From Lutimonas halocynthiae (GTDB lineage: Bacteria; Bacteroidota; Bacteroidia; Flavobacteriales; Flavobacteriaceae): DNA of 64,000 nucleotides. The notes beneath the pieces are model-generated. The model saw nothing but the letters and a program-made list of their open reading frames with translations. It searched no databases and was not told the origin of the DNA. Position 1 is the stretch's first letter. Each line of letters starts with the position of its first letter. The position numbers were made by a program, and so were the translations under genes. The DNA lies in assembly GCF_030409835.1 (NCBI RefSeq), contig NZ_JAUFQO010000005.1:152613-216612 (forward strand). The letters are read 5' to 3'. Shown piece by piece: positions 55,875 through 64,000 of this stretch.

Positions 55875-56636
55875 TTATAAATCGTTAAAAAGAGTCATTA
55901 TATCATCATCCCATAATTTGGTGATATAGTATTTAATATCCTGATCACTACCATAATTCGATCTGGTTTTAATTTGCAATTGATAATTATAGGTATCTCC
56001 GGTCCATCTCAGATTGATTTTATCCCACCACCACCATTTATAGCGTGCTTGAGTTTTTCTAATGCGGCTCCTTGATTTACCATATGTACTAAGGGCATGG
56101 GCATGTAATAAGGCATGTCTGCCTGATTTTGGCTTACCCACTTGAGCAACAATTTCAAACGCAGAATATCCGTTCAAATTACTTAGGATGGTATGCCATT
56201 TACCATCTGCAGGAACTTTGGAAAGTCTATAGGTTCCTATTCTACTTTCTGCTGATAATATTCCATTTACTTCTAAGGAAGTTCTAGGTTTTTCTGTGCC
56301 AACACCCAAATTTCCACCCTTGGCAAGAAATAATCGAGTCGCTTCTTTATCTACTGAAACCGGTTCCACAAAAGCTAAGCCTTCCGAACCTTTTTGCACA
56401 TAATCAATTCCCCATTTTGAAAGCCTGTTTTGAATTTTATCTTTAAAACTAATTAATCTCACAGCATCTTTCCCTTTTGGAGAAAGTATTAAGCCTTCCT
56501 CAATATTTCTTGAGATTCCATCATCAACTTGATTCAAAGTTGAATCTATAAGACTTGCAAAATTGGTCTCATTGGGCCTTTTTCCATTCTTGAAGAGTGA
56601 TTTTAAACTTTGTCTATTAAGAGGTTTTGAGCTCAT
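55875..56636 (-). CDS. Fibre/adhesin-like protein of unknown role in eCIS
   Basis: A 253-residue protein sandwiched between the two large baseplate genes. The N-terminal SLFKNGKRPNETNFASLIDS and the internal FLAKGGNLGVGTEKPRTSLE motif resemble phage tail-fibre and adhesin proteins of Bacteroidota, in which G-x-V-G-I-G-T-x-x-P-x-x-x-L-x-V marks the trimeric shaft start. The C-terminal half is Trp- and Arg-rich (QARYKWWWWDKINLRW). It could be a receptor-binding fibre (Afp13 role) or a small baseplate accessory. No family was named with certainty. Confidence 0.6.
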   Translation of the reverse strand: MSSKPLNRQSLKSLFKNGKRPNETNFASLIDSTLNQVDDGISRNIEEGLILSPKGKDAVRLISFKDKIQNRLSKWGIDYVQKGSEGLAFVEPVSVDKEATRLFLAKGGNLGVGTEKPRTSLEVNGILSAESRIGTYRLSKVPADGKWHTILSNLNGYSAFEIVAQVGKPKSGRHALLHAHALSTYGKSRSRIRKTQARYKWWWWDKINLRWTGDTYNYQLQIKTRSNYGSDQDIKYYITKLWDDDIMTLFNDL

Positions 56637-56638
56637 GA

Positions 56639-59600
56639 TTACTTAGAATTATTTTTGAATTTAATCATTGACATTGATGCATTTTTATGAACTTTAGTAC
56701 TGCTTTCCAATTCAGTTTTATTTTTACATTTTCCCTGCAAAATAAAATCTGTTCCAATTTCCATTCTGTCAAATCCTAAATTTGTCTTATTATTTATTTG
56801 GTCACCTTTTTTGTTAAAGGCAATTATCCGATGATTCTTAACCGGATTAAAAACTGAATAGGGGGTTTTAGTTTTAATTATTTGATTCTCACTATAAGTT
56901 CTAATAGAATATTGCCGTTTCTTTTTTACAATATGTTCTATGGATAGATCTTTTACCTTTTTCACATAATCCAATTGCTCGATAAATTTGAGCAATATTT
57001 TGGGCATAAAAGAACCACCAATGCCTACTTCATACTGATTTAGTTTAGAAATAGGCGATAAGAAATTTGATATTTCACTACGCAATTCATCAATATAAAA
57101 TCCAGCGCTATCATTTTGATTTAATTGAATCTCGCAATTGACCAACAAATATTCAACAATTGGGTTGATGACGTCAATATTAACAAAGGAACTGCATCTT
57201 TTTTTTATGTATTTTTTCATGTATTTCAAAGTTGATTTTTTGAAATAGTATCTTTCGTAATAGGTCCATTTAGAATTCAAAACGATTATTTTTATTTTTC
57301 CTGGATCAGGATGAAAACCCTTATCTAGATTGGTACATTTCACTACTTCAATATTATCAAACTTGTCCATTAATATTCGTTCATAATCCCACGCAGATAC
57401 GGCTCTTGATTTGTGCCTCAATCTTTCACTAACACGTCCATAAAAATCTTCCGTGGATTCTGCATCCATTCCTTGATAGGTTGAGCCGGGTTGAATAACA
57501 CTTTTAATATCAGGTAGATTACCCAATACTTTATTAATGCTCTTTGGAGGGAATAATTTCCCTCTGATCAAGGGGTCATCACTTTTACAAATAACTTGAA
57601 CGGCATTTAAATAAATTCCTTTAATCTTTGGGAAGAAATCAGCATATGCTTGAGTCGACACCCTTAACCAATACAACTCGCCGTCAGGAACACCATCAAC
57701 TTCTGGCAAGATAAGTTCAATAATTCCAGATTTCGTTAATCTACTTGTGCCATCTTTCATAATCTTGCTATCTTCCAATTCTACCCAATGTATTCCATCG
57801 AAATAATTCCATTTCAGCTTATTATTTTTAATCTTATTGGTTGCTCCGGATCGAAGAAAATGAAAGAAAATACTAACTATAGGTTCATCTATGACCCCTT
57901 TAAGACCTAATACCAAATAGCCTTGAGATTCATAATTTGGAAGTAAAGTAAATTCTTTAACGAAGGATCCTTCAAGGGCTGTATCTTTCCAAAACGGCCT
58001 GATATGTATCATTTGACCTTTATTCTGTTTTGCTTTAATTCGATTAAAAAAAAGTGTGTCAGAAGTTTTATAGTTTACAGTTACCGAACTTAATTTAGGA
58101 TTATACGGTTTGTTAGGAAGTGGTAAGTTTTTATTATTCTTCGCGTTATAAATAGCTATTTCAGTAACATCTTTATGATATATTGCAGCCCCAAAATCTG
58201 GATATGAACTTTTAAGCATGATTTTAATGAAACCACTTTGAGTGCCTACACCATAGGTCAGTGGCTCTTTTAGCATGAGAGTTTCGTTTAAACCTAAATC
58301 ATTTACTCCCTCAAATTGAATAAGACTCAAATCGTTCAGATAACTGCTTTTAAAACCTTCTGGACTTATAATATCGGTAGTATTGAATAGTAATTCAGTC
58401 TTCCTTTCTTGATTCTTTGAGACCATTGGTATCCAGAAGTTATCAGTGAGAATGAATTTAGCTATCTGAAATGACTCATTGTTAATTTCTTGAGAATACC
58501 CATCATAATAGCTATCAAATCCACCGCTATTTTTAGGAAGAGATTCCCAACATAGTTCAACTTCAAGAGCAGCTAATTTCTTTTTAAACAATTCTGTATT
58601 ACCTATCATTAAATAAGGCTCGGCCGATGGAAATGGTCCAAAAATATCAAAAGCTTTGTCTGCAGAAATTTTACCTACATTGTTGTATAATACTAAATTT
58701 CGCATTTTCTTAACGGAAACGTCAATCTTTATGGAATCCATTTCAACCTCTTTAAGGAATGAATACAGATAAATTGGTGCATAAGGGTTTATTTCAAACT
58801 TAAGAGATGGCCATAAAGTATCTTCATCAAATTTTTCAAGCGCCGGATCAGAAATTTCTAGATTGAGCTCAATAGAAATACTATTCTTGTCAAAATCTGC
58901 CGCATAATTTTTTACTTCTAGCCAACCATTTTTACTCGAATAGGAAATTTTAAATCCTTGTTCCATAACCATAGAAAAAGCCAGATCCAAGGTTATGTTA
59001 TTTTTCTTCTGAATTTGCCTTAACAATCTCCAAAAGTATTTTTCAGAAGAACTTTCTTCTAAGTTAAAATAGACAACGATCTCCCTTTGTCCTTCACTTA
59101 AAAACAATACTGGAGAACCAAGAATAAAACCTATGTCAGCAATATTTTCTTTATCAATCCCAGAATCTTGCAGACTTTCTCCATTTGCTCCAAATAACAT
59201 CCAATCATCTCTTGTGCTTTTAGCGTCTTTGCCTAAATGGATTAATTTATTTTTATATACCGAGGCTATGAGTGCTTTTTTATTACCATATCGAATATAT
59301 GGGCTTGCATTGAAATAGATCGTTTCCATTTCGATCAATTCAATATTATTGGCAACCAACTTCTCTAAGGTTTCAAATTGAATATCAGTTTTACTTCCGA
59401 AAAGTTTTCCTGCCGACAAAATACTGCCCTTTTCAATTAATGAAGGATGTTTAATAATTGGCAATAAATTAAAACTCACAGTAGTTTTAGAGGCTCGAGC
59501 CTCATTTCTTTTTTGTTTTAATATATCCTTGTAATAAAAATCTAAATGTCTTTGGGGTATACCGTTTAACTTTTCCTGAAGAGCTTTAAAAAGCAACGTA

Positions 59601-60292
59601 AATGTGATATACATGGCATTATGCGGCAGCTGATTATTTTTTGACAACAAATGATCCTTTAGGTGCTCTTCAATTATTTTTTGAATGTGAATTATGGTTT
59701 TTTTAAAGGAATGTAAAATGCCGTTTAATCTGTCGAATTCGTTTTTATAATCATCTCGAGGTGGCGGGGGGGATTTTAATATTATAATATTCTTTGAATC
59801 AATTGGTCGTTCCGCAACATAATCTGTAATGTGATTATCCTGAGATTTTTTGAGTTGATCGATTTTAATTTTCAGAATGTCCTGATGCAGACTTTTTATT
59901 TTCGCAGCTAAGTTTTCTTCTTGATGAACTAACAATCCTCGATACCAGTTCCTTTCAATTTTGTCATACCAATAGAACAAAAACTTTTCGATTTTCTGAG
60001 AATCTACATCCTTACCAGTACTATTATCAACGATTTTTTTTATGAATGTGTCAAACTCATCTATGGGTTCATTAATAATGGTAATCATAAAAAATACTGC
60101 ATCATTTTGGATAATTTTATTCCAGGTGTCTTTTACTTCATCATTAGTGTCATAAAAATTTATTTTTGTAAAAAATGCCTGTACATACCCCATTAAATCC
60201 GAAAATGATCGATCATCAGGTTTAAAGGAATTGTTAAGTAATTCATTATTCCATCTTTTACTTCTATGTATGCCTATGCTAGATACTGTCAT
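56639..60292 (-). CDS. eCIS baseplate J-like protein (Afp11-like)
   Basis: A 1217-residue baseplate protein. SERLRHKSRAVSAWDYER around residue 930, followed by FDNIEVVKCTN, is the signature of baseplate-J-like wedge subunits in eCIS. The N-terminal half is an extended region with SFNLLPIIKHPSLIEKGSIL and several beta-rich modules. The family subunit connects the hub with the sheath in the baseplate. It overlaps the gp25-like gene by four bases, indicating coupled translation. Confidence 0.85.
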   Translation of the reverse strand: MTVSSIGIHRSKRWNNELLNNSFKPDDRSFSDLMGYVQAFFTKINFYDTNDEVKDTWNKIIQNDAVFFMITIINEPIDEFDTFIKKIVDNSTGKDVDSQKIEKFLFYWYDKIERNWYRGLLVHQEENLAAKIKSLHQDILKIKIDQLKKSQDNHITDYVAERPIDSKNIIILKSPPPPRDDYKNEFDRLNGILHSFKKTIIHIQKIIEEHLKDHLLSKNNQLPHNAMYITFTLLFKALQEKLNGIPQRHLDFYYKDILKQKRNEARASKTTVSFNLLPIIKHPSLIEKGSILSAGKLFGSKTDIQFETLEKLVANNIELIEMETIYFNASPYIRYGNKKALIASVYKNKLIHLGKDAKSTRDDWMLFGANGESLQDSGIDKENIADIGFILGSPVLFLSEGQREIVVYFNLEESSSEKYFWRLLRQIQKKNNITLDLAFSMVMEQGFKISYSSKNGWLEVKNYAADFDKNSISIELNLEISDPALEKFDEDTLWPSLKFEINPYAPIYLYSFLKEVEMDSIKIDVSVKKMRNLVLYNNVGKISADKAFDIFGPFPSAEPYLMIGNTELFKKKLAALEVELCWESLPKNSGGFDSYYDGYSQEINNESFQIAKFILTDNFWIPMVSKNQERKTELLFNTTDIISPEGFKSSYLNDLSLIQFEGVNDLGLNETLMLKEPLTYGVGTQSGFIKIMLKSSYPDFGAAIYHKDVTEIAIYNAKNNKNLPLPNKPYNPKLSSVTVNYKTSDTLFFNRIKAKQNKGQMIHIRPFWKDTALEGSFVKEFTLLPNYESQGYLVLGLKGVIDEPIVSIFFHFLRSGATNKIKNNKLKWNYFDGIHWVELEDSKIMKDGTSRLTKSGIIELILPEVDGVPDGELYWLRVSTQAYADFFPKIKGIYLNAVQVICKSDDPLIRGKLFPPKSINKVLGNLPDIKSVIQPGSTYQGMDAESTEDFYGRVSERLRHKSRAVSAWDYERILMDKFDNIEVVKCTNLDKGFHPDPGKIKIIVLNSKWTYYERYYFKKSTLKYMKKYIKKRCSSFVNIDVINPIVEYLLVNCEIQLNQNDSAGFYIDELRSEISNFLSPISKLNQYEVGIGGSFMPKILLKFIEQLDYVKKVKDLSIEHIVKKKRQYSIRTYSENQIIKTKTPYSVFNPVKNHRIIAFNKKGDQINNKTNLGFDRMEIGTDFILQGKCKNKTELESSTKVHKNASMSMIKFKNNSK

Positions 60293-60765
60293 GATTGTTC
60301 AATAATTGAGTCTTGACTGATTTGATTATGATATAACTGCGGTAGATCGGTTCCTTCTGTTTTATAATATGGAAATACTAAATTAAATCTGGTATTCGCA
60401 GCTCGAATGGTGTAGTCAACGGAAACTCTGATAATACCGTCGAGATAATCTTTGGTGTTAATTCTAATCTCGTTTACCGCTATTCTTGGCTCATATCTGA
60501 GTATTGCAGTACGAATCAATTCTCTTAAAAAATGGTTTTGCGAATTGGATACTGTATCAAACAAATACCTTTGAAGATCGCAACCATATTCAGGGAGCAT
60601 AACCCGTTCTCCTAAATTGGTGCTGAAGAGAATTGCCAAAGACTCCTTTATATCCTGTTCGTTTTCAACCATTTTAATACCCATACTTCCATCATATTCA
60701 AAAGTTGGAGGGAAACTCCAACCCTTACCCAAAAATGATTTATTATTTTTATTGTTTTTTTTCAT
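60289..60765 (-). CDS. gp25-like baseplate wedge protein (Afp9-like)
   Basis: A 158-residue protein with the gp25/W-like signature: LFSTNLGERVMLPEYGCDL, LFDTVSNSQNHFLRELIRTA and a final strand pair including DYTIRAANTRFNLVFPYY. In phages and eCIS, gp25 binds the first sheath ring and helps nucleate sheath assembly. It overlaps both neighbours by four bases. Confidence 0.92.
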   Translation of the reverse strand: MKKNNKNNKSFLGKGWSFPPTFEYDGSMGIKMVENEQDIKESLAILFSTNLGERVMLPEYGCDLQRYLFDTVSNSQNHFLRELIRTAILRYEPRIAVNEIRINTKDYLDGIIRVSVDYTIRAANTRFNLVFPYYKTEGTDLPQLYHNQISQDSIIEQS

Positions 60766-62549
60766 GAATTAATCATTACTGCTAAACCCTTAATATTTAC
60801 TTGACCATCACTGGAAATATCACATTGAGCACTTCCCTTTATGGTTGTGGATTCATTTCCTGTAATACTCACTGAACCACCTGTATTATCGATTGATTCT
60901 GTACCACTTACTTTTATCGAACTACCCTCAATCTTGACCTCTTCGGCAGCTTTTAGAGTCATATTAGATTTGCTTTCTATGACAATGCCTTGGTCGTTCA
61001 TTTCGATCTTATTTTCATTTTGATCCGTAATAATGATCCCTTTATCTTCCTCACTCAAGCATATAGAATTCCCTTCAGGACTTAAGATTGTAATCACTTT
61101 ATTTTCTTCATCAAATTTAATTTGCAATTTACTCTGGGTAATGAGGGTTTTGATGGTGTTTTTTTCATCTGGAGTCTCTGGTGCAGGAATAGAACTACTA
61201 TATACACTTCCCAAAATTATTGGAAATCTTGGATCGTCATTCATAAATCCCAAAATCACCTCATCATTAACTTCAGGTAAAAAATAGGCCCCAAAGGAAT
61301 TCCCGGTATAAAAATTCGATAGTCGCGCCCAAACCGATTTACCGTCTTCACCTAATATGGGAATTTCTACTTGAATTCTAAATTGGTTGTCTGGATCCTC
61401 ATACGTTTTTTTAACAATTCCAGTTTGCAGCCCTTTAATTCCTGGGATTAGCCCTGAAGCTTCAGGTGCTTCAACTTTGTTACGTTCGACAAACCAGTCG
61501 GGAGATAAGCCTATGTTAACTTCAGTATTCCAGTTTCCTTGATCAATGGTGTGCGTTAATCCGGAAATGAATGCGTTCCCATTGAATCGTTTTCCTAGAC
61601 CCATTAATTTAATCGTTGAATTGATTTTTGCTTTCCAACTTCCCTGAAAGGTTATATTTCCAATAAATCTTGACAATCTCGATTTAAGCAGTCCAGCATC
61701 CGCCCAAGATTGAATATCTTCTTGACTAATTGAAGCAGAACTGTTTAAATTTTTTGTCCCCGAATTCAAAACCTTGGCTAAATCTGAACCACTAAGATCT
61801 CCCTGGTCATTTACTGATGGTTCCTTAGCCGTAGCATTTATAACAGCTTGAGAGGACATATCCCATGCATTTCCTTGAATTCCCGAGTATTGATGGGTTG
61901 CATCTATTTCGCCATCAAACTCAATAATGTCATAACCAAACTGAACTTGAAGGGCAGGTGACGAAGAAACATCAGGTTTTTGAACAAGGAGTTTTCCACT
62001 TTCAGTTAAAACAATCATACCATTTATTTCCGCTCGATTTACAATGAAATCCCAATCTGTAGCATAGTATTGTATAATTTCTTTATGCTGAGCATTGGTA
62101 CTGTCAATAGATGTGCTTAAACTATATTTTCCAATAATCTCTTCCATAACAGCACTATCCTTCATGTCGGAATAGATAGCATTTTTTCTGTTTATTGTCA
62201 TACCTATTGATTTGTCTTTACAAATGACCTGTAATTGAGATCCACTTGTACCATCAACCTTGATTATTTGCTTTATGACGACACCCTTAAAAACACTGTT
62301 GTTTTTATTGTGATAGCCCAATTTAATTTCAATTTCGCTGCCTGGCTTAAAATTATCCGAATCTGTAATATCAAAAGTTTGATTGGCTGTATTGCCATCA
62401 TTTAATGATATTACGGCTTCGGATATTTTATTTATTTGTTGGCGAACCGTGATTTTTAAAACCTCATAGGTCGAGGGAATATCTTTTCCATTGGAGAGGA
62501 TATTAAATGAAATCAGATTCGTTTCTTCTATAAGGGGTGATACTGACAT
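60762..62549 (-). CDS. VgrG-like spike protein (Afp8-like)
   Basis: A 595-residue spike protein. The N-terminal gp27-like hub extends to about 370; then VKKTYEDPDNQFRIQVEIPI, ARLSNFYTGNSFGAYFLPEV and NDEVILGFMNDDPRFPIILG mark the gp5-like OB-fold domain, followed by a C-terminal beta-helix of short repeats (for example NKIEMNDQGIVIES and VSITGNESTTIKGS). The protein trimerises into the central spike. It lies between the LysM and gp25-like genes, the normal eCIS order. Confidence 0.92.
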   Translation of the reverse strand: MSVSPLIEETNLISFNILSNGKDIPSTYEVLKITVRQQINKISEAVISLNDGNTANQTFDITDSDNFKPGSEIEIKLGYHNKNNSVFKGVVIKQIIKVDGTSGSQLQVICKDKSIGMTINRKNAIYSDMKDSAVMEEIIGKYSLSTSIDSTNAQHKEIIQYYATDWDFIVNRAEINGMIVLTESGKLLVQKPDVSSSPALQVQFGYDIIEFDGEIDATHQYSGIQGNAWDMSSQAVINATAKEPSVNDQGDLSGSDLAKVLNSGTKNLNSSASISQEDIQSWADAGLLKSRLSRFIGNITFQGSWKAKINSTIKLMGLGKRFNGNAFISGLTHTIDQGNWNTEVNIGLSPDWFVERNKVEAPEASGLIPGIKGLQTGIVKKTYEDPDNQFRIQVEIPILGEDGKSVWARLSNFYTGNSFGAYFLPEVNDEVILGFMNDDPRFPIILGSVYSSSIPAPETPDEKNTIKTLITQSKLQIKFDEENKVITILSPEGNSICLSEEDKGIIITDQNENKIEMNDQGIVIESKSNMTLKAAEEVKIEGSSIKVSGTESIDNTGGSVSITGNESTTIKGSAQCDISSDGQVNIKGLAVMINS

Positions 62550-62552
62550 ATA

Positions 62553-63209
62553 CTATTTAATTGGTGGTAAATACAATTCTGTTCCAGGTATTAAATTTCG
62601 AAAATTGATAATTTTATTTTGCTTGGCGACTTCAAGATAATAGCTACAATCCCCATAAATATCATAGCAAATCATAGGCAGTGTATCACCTTCTTTTACA
62701 AGTACCCAATGCGTCAAATCAGGAGATTGTGGATTTGCTTCTTTAGCAATGGTATTAGTATCACTAGCCTCTTCAAATTTAACCGAAGATTTGGCCCTTA
62801 AAGGTGTTCCGTCTGGTTTGAAGAGTGAATAATTAATGTCTAAAGATGTTAATTTACATTTAAACACTAATGTACCCCATGAAAGAATTAAATAATTGGG
62901 TTCATGAATATCTCCATTATAATCAAAACAAACATTTTTAAATACCTTAATCTGATCATGAACAGCCATTTTACTGTATTTAATGGCACCAGTGGCATCA
63001 AAATAGATGTCAAAAGAAACAGTTTCAGGTGGAATTCCTCTAAATTTCAAAGGTGTACCAGGAGCTCCTTGTGATGTTTCATTATTATAATTCACTTTAT
63101 GATTATGACTATAGGAGGCTGGATTGATTTTAACAACGCAGGTATCTTTACCCTTTCCCAGGTATTTGTTGTTCCTATATGCCACTATTTTCATCTTATT
63201 CAAACTCAT
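62553..63209 (-). CDS. LysM-domain baseplate protein (Afp7-like)
   Basis: A 218-residue protein with a C-terminal LysM-like module (HWVLVKEGDTLPMICYDIYG and NLIPGTELYLPP). The N-terminal part KMKIVAYRNNKYLGKGKDTC and the RGIPPETVSFDIYFDATG region match the Afp7-type hub protein that joins the tube to the spike in contractile systems. It begins one base after the DUF5908 stop. Confidence 0.88.
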   Translation of the reverse strand: MSLNKMKIVAYRNNKYLGKGKDTCVVKINPASYSHNHKVNYNNETSQGAPGTPLKFRGIPPETVSFDIYFDATGAIKYSKMAVHDQIKVFKNVCFDYNGDIHEPNYLILSWGTLVFKCKLTSLDINYSLFKPDGTPLRAKSSVKFEEASDTNTIAKEANPQSPDLTHWVLVKEGDTLPMICYDIYGDCSYYLEVAKQNKIINFRNLIPGTELYLPPIK

Positions 63210-63210
63210 A

Positions 63211-63369
63211 CTATCTTTCTTTTAAGGCGCTCAATTGCTTCCTTATTTCATTCTTGCATTCTTTAAGAAGGAATTGCCGTAATTGATAGGTATCCTTTTG
63301 ATTGTTGCCCTCATTTACAGGTTCTTGAACCTTAACTTTTATCAATAATTCTCTAATTTCTATTGGCAT
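63211..63369 (-). CDS. DUF5908 small eCIS protein
   Basis: A 52-residue ORF translated from the sequence: it begins MPIEIRELLIKVKVQEP and ends in a helical segment (FLLKECKNEIRKQLSALKER). The opening MPIEIRELxIK is the hallmark of DUF5908, a short protein found in Bacteroidota eCIS operons between the tube and LysM genes. Function unknown. It lies 10 bases after the tube gene and is separated by a single base from the LysM gene, so it belongs to the operon. Confidence 0.88.
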   Translation of the reverse strand: MPIEIRELLIKVKVQEPVNEGNNQKDTYQLRQFLLKECKNEIRKQLSALKER

Positions 63370-63379
63370 TGTAATTGAA

Positions 63380-63862
63380 TTAATTTGTTTCAGGTGTTGG
63401 GAAAACCGGCACTTTTACCGTTTTAAAATAACTATAGGCAAATTCAAGAGTTTCTATGACAATCTCATTGTTCATAGAATTCAAATCTGATGCAGACCAT
63501 TTAACTGGCCAGGCATTTACAAAATTCCATGTTTTAAGGGGTTGCCCATTTTCATTCAACAATGATAAAATGATAGTTTTGGTTTCAATTAAATCTGAAA
63601 GTCCGCCACTCAATGTTTCCATACACCATTGGACAACTTCAGAATCTTGTGGAACCAATCCTCGCTTCAGCACCAGATTTGAGAATTTTACACTAGTTGG
63701 AACTCGGTGTTTATAGCTATTGTTTCCGCCTTCCGTAATTTCCTCTGTATCCATTTCCATTGAAATTCCCGTAGCCTCTTTGAATGCGGCATCAGCGGAA
63801 TTGGAAACCCCACTAAAACTTAGCTTAAAATAAAAGGCTACTGGAGGGTAAACATTACTCAT
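63380..63862 (-). CDS. eCIS tube protein (Afp5-like, gp19 family)
   Basis: A 160-residue phage tail tube-like protein. PVAFYFKLSFSGVSNSADAA, EATGISMEMDTEEITEGGNN and KFSNLVLKRGLVPQDSEVVQ are conserved gp19 motifs, and the end has NFVNAWPVKWSASDLNSMNN before the final strand. It would form hexameric tube rings, with this second paralogue possibly at the baseplate-proximal end, as with Afp5. Its start overlaps the upstream tube gene by one base (TAATG). Confidence 0.9.
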   Translation of the reverse strand: MSNVYPPVAFYFKLSFSGVSNSADAAFKEATGISMEMDTEEITEGGNNSYKHRVPTSVKFSNLVLKRGLVPQDSEVVQWCMETLSGGLSDLIETKTIILSLLNENGQPLKTWNFVNAWPVKWSASDLNSMNNEIVIETLEFAYSYFKTVKVPVFPTPETN

Positions 63863-64000
63863 TACCCTCCATTTTTAATGGTCAAACCTTCATGTGCCAA
63901 TTCCAATGTTTCTACTGCTACCTCGTTGGCATCTGATTTCATGTCGGTCCCAGTAATTTTGGTGGGCCATGCGTTGGCCAGGGTCCAGGTCATGGTTGGT
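63862..64000 (-). CDS. eCIS tube protein, C-terminal part
   Basis: The last 45 codons of a tail tube-like protein run off the right edge. The visible end TWTLANAWPTKITGTDMKSD, then EVAVETLELAHEGL, parallels the C-terminus of the next tube protein (NAWPVKWSASDLNSMNNE) and is typical of gp19-family tube subunits. Only the 3' part is in the window; sheath and cap genes are expected further right. Confidence 0.85.
   Translation of the reverse strand, partial: PTMTWTLANAWPTKITGTDMKSDANEVAVETLELAHEGLTIKNGG

Overview
The window is AT-rich, densely coded DNA that reads as a chromosomal segment of a member of the Bacteroidota, most likely a flavobacterium-like organism. Support comes from the start sites (few Shine-Dalgarno sequences), the frequent Bacteroidota-style lipoprotein and signal peptides, the S9B dipeptidyl peptidase, the CbpA/CbpM pair, the cyanophycin genes, the Bacteroidota-type tyrosine recombinase and a contractile injection locus carrying DUF5908 and the Bacteroidota tape-measure family. 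The taxon is inferred; no rRNA or tRNA gene is visible. No stretch longer than about 250 bases lacks a gene.

Region 1 (1-38992) is a run of about 46 genes, all on the + strand and tightly spaced, several with 4-8 base overlaps. They are mostly small single-domain enzymes and envelope proteins: base-excision repair proteins, GNAT and VOC proteins, DUF1801 and DUF6624 paralogues, an rRNA methyltransferase, a nitrilase, a penicillin-acylase-type Ntn hydrolase, a DmpA-type peptidase, a subclass-B1-type metallo-beta-lactamase lipoprotein, a GH2 glycosidase, DPP IV, a CbpA/CbpM pair, a pullulanase and an AI-2E-type transporter. They do not form one pathway, although short translationally coupled groups are evident.

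Region 2 (38063-42852) is a cyanophycin locus: isoaspartyl peptidase (+), cyanophycinase (-) and cyanophycin synthetase (+), ending in a strong intrinsic terminator. Together they encode synthesis of the Asp-Arg storage polymer, its cleavage to beta-Asp-Arg, and hydrolysis of that dipeptide.

Region 3 (42951-44289) is a tyrosine recombinase with an intact catalytic set, preceded by helically phased short direct repeats that could be recombinase or regulator sites.

Region 4 (44444-64000, - strand, entering from the right edge) is the distal part of an extracellular contractile injection system (eCIS, related to Afp/PVC/AlgoCIS). In transcription order it holds two tube proteins, DUF5908, a LysM protein, a VgrG-like spike, a gp25-like protein, a baseplate-J-like protein, a fibre-like protein of unknown role, a second baseplate protein, the tape measure, the AAA+ ATPase and a PAAR-like tip. 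Two DUF4157 (eCIS core domain) proteins follow. They share a nearly identical HEAWH-containing module but carry unrelated C-terminal domains: one with a papain-like Cys-His-Asp arrangement, the other with a possible ADP-ribosyltransferase-like signature plus two in-frame repeats. These are the best candidate effectors. Sheath and cap genes are presumably beyond the right edge. The recombinase next to the effector end suggests the locus may be, or lie at the edge of, a mobile island.
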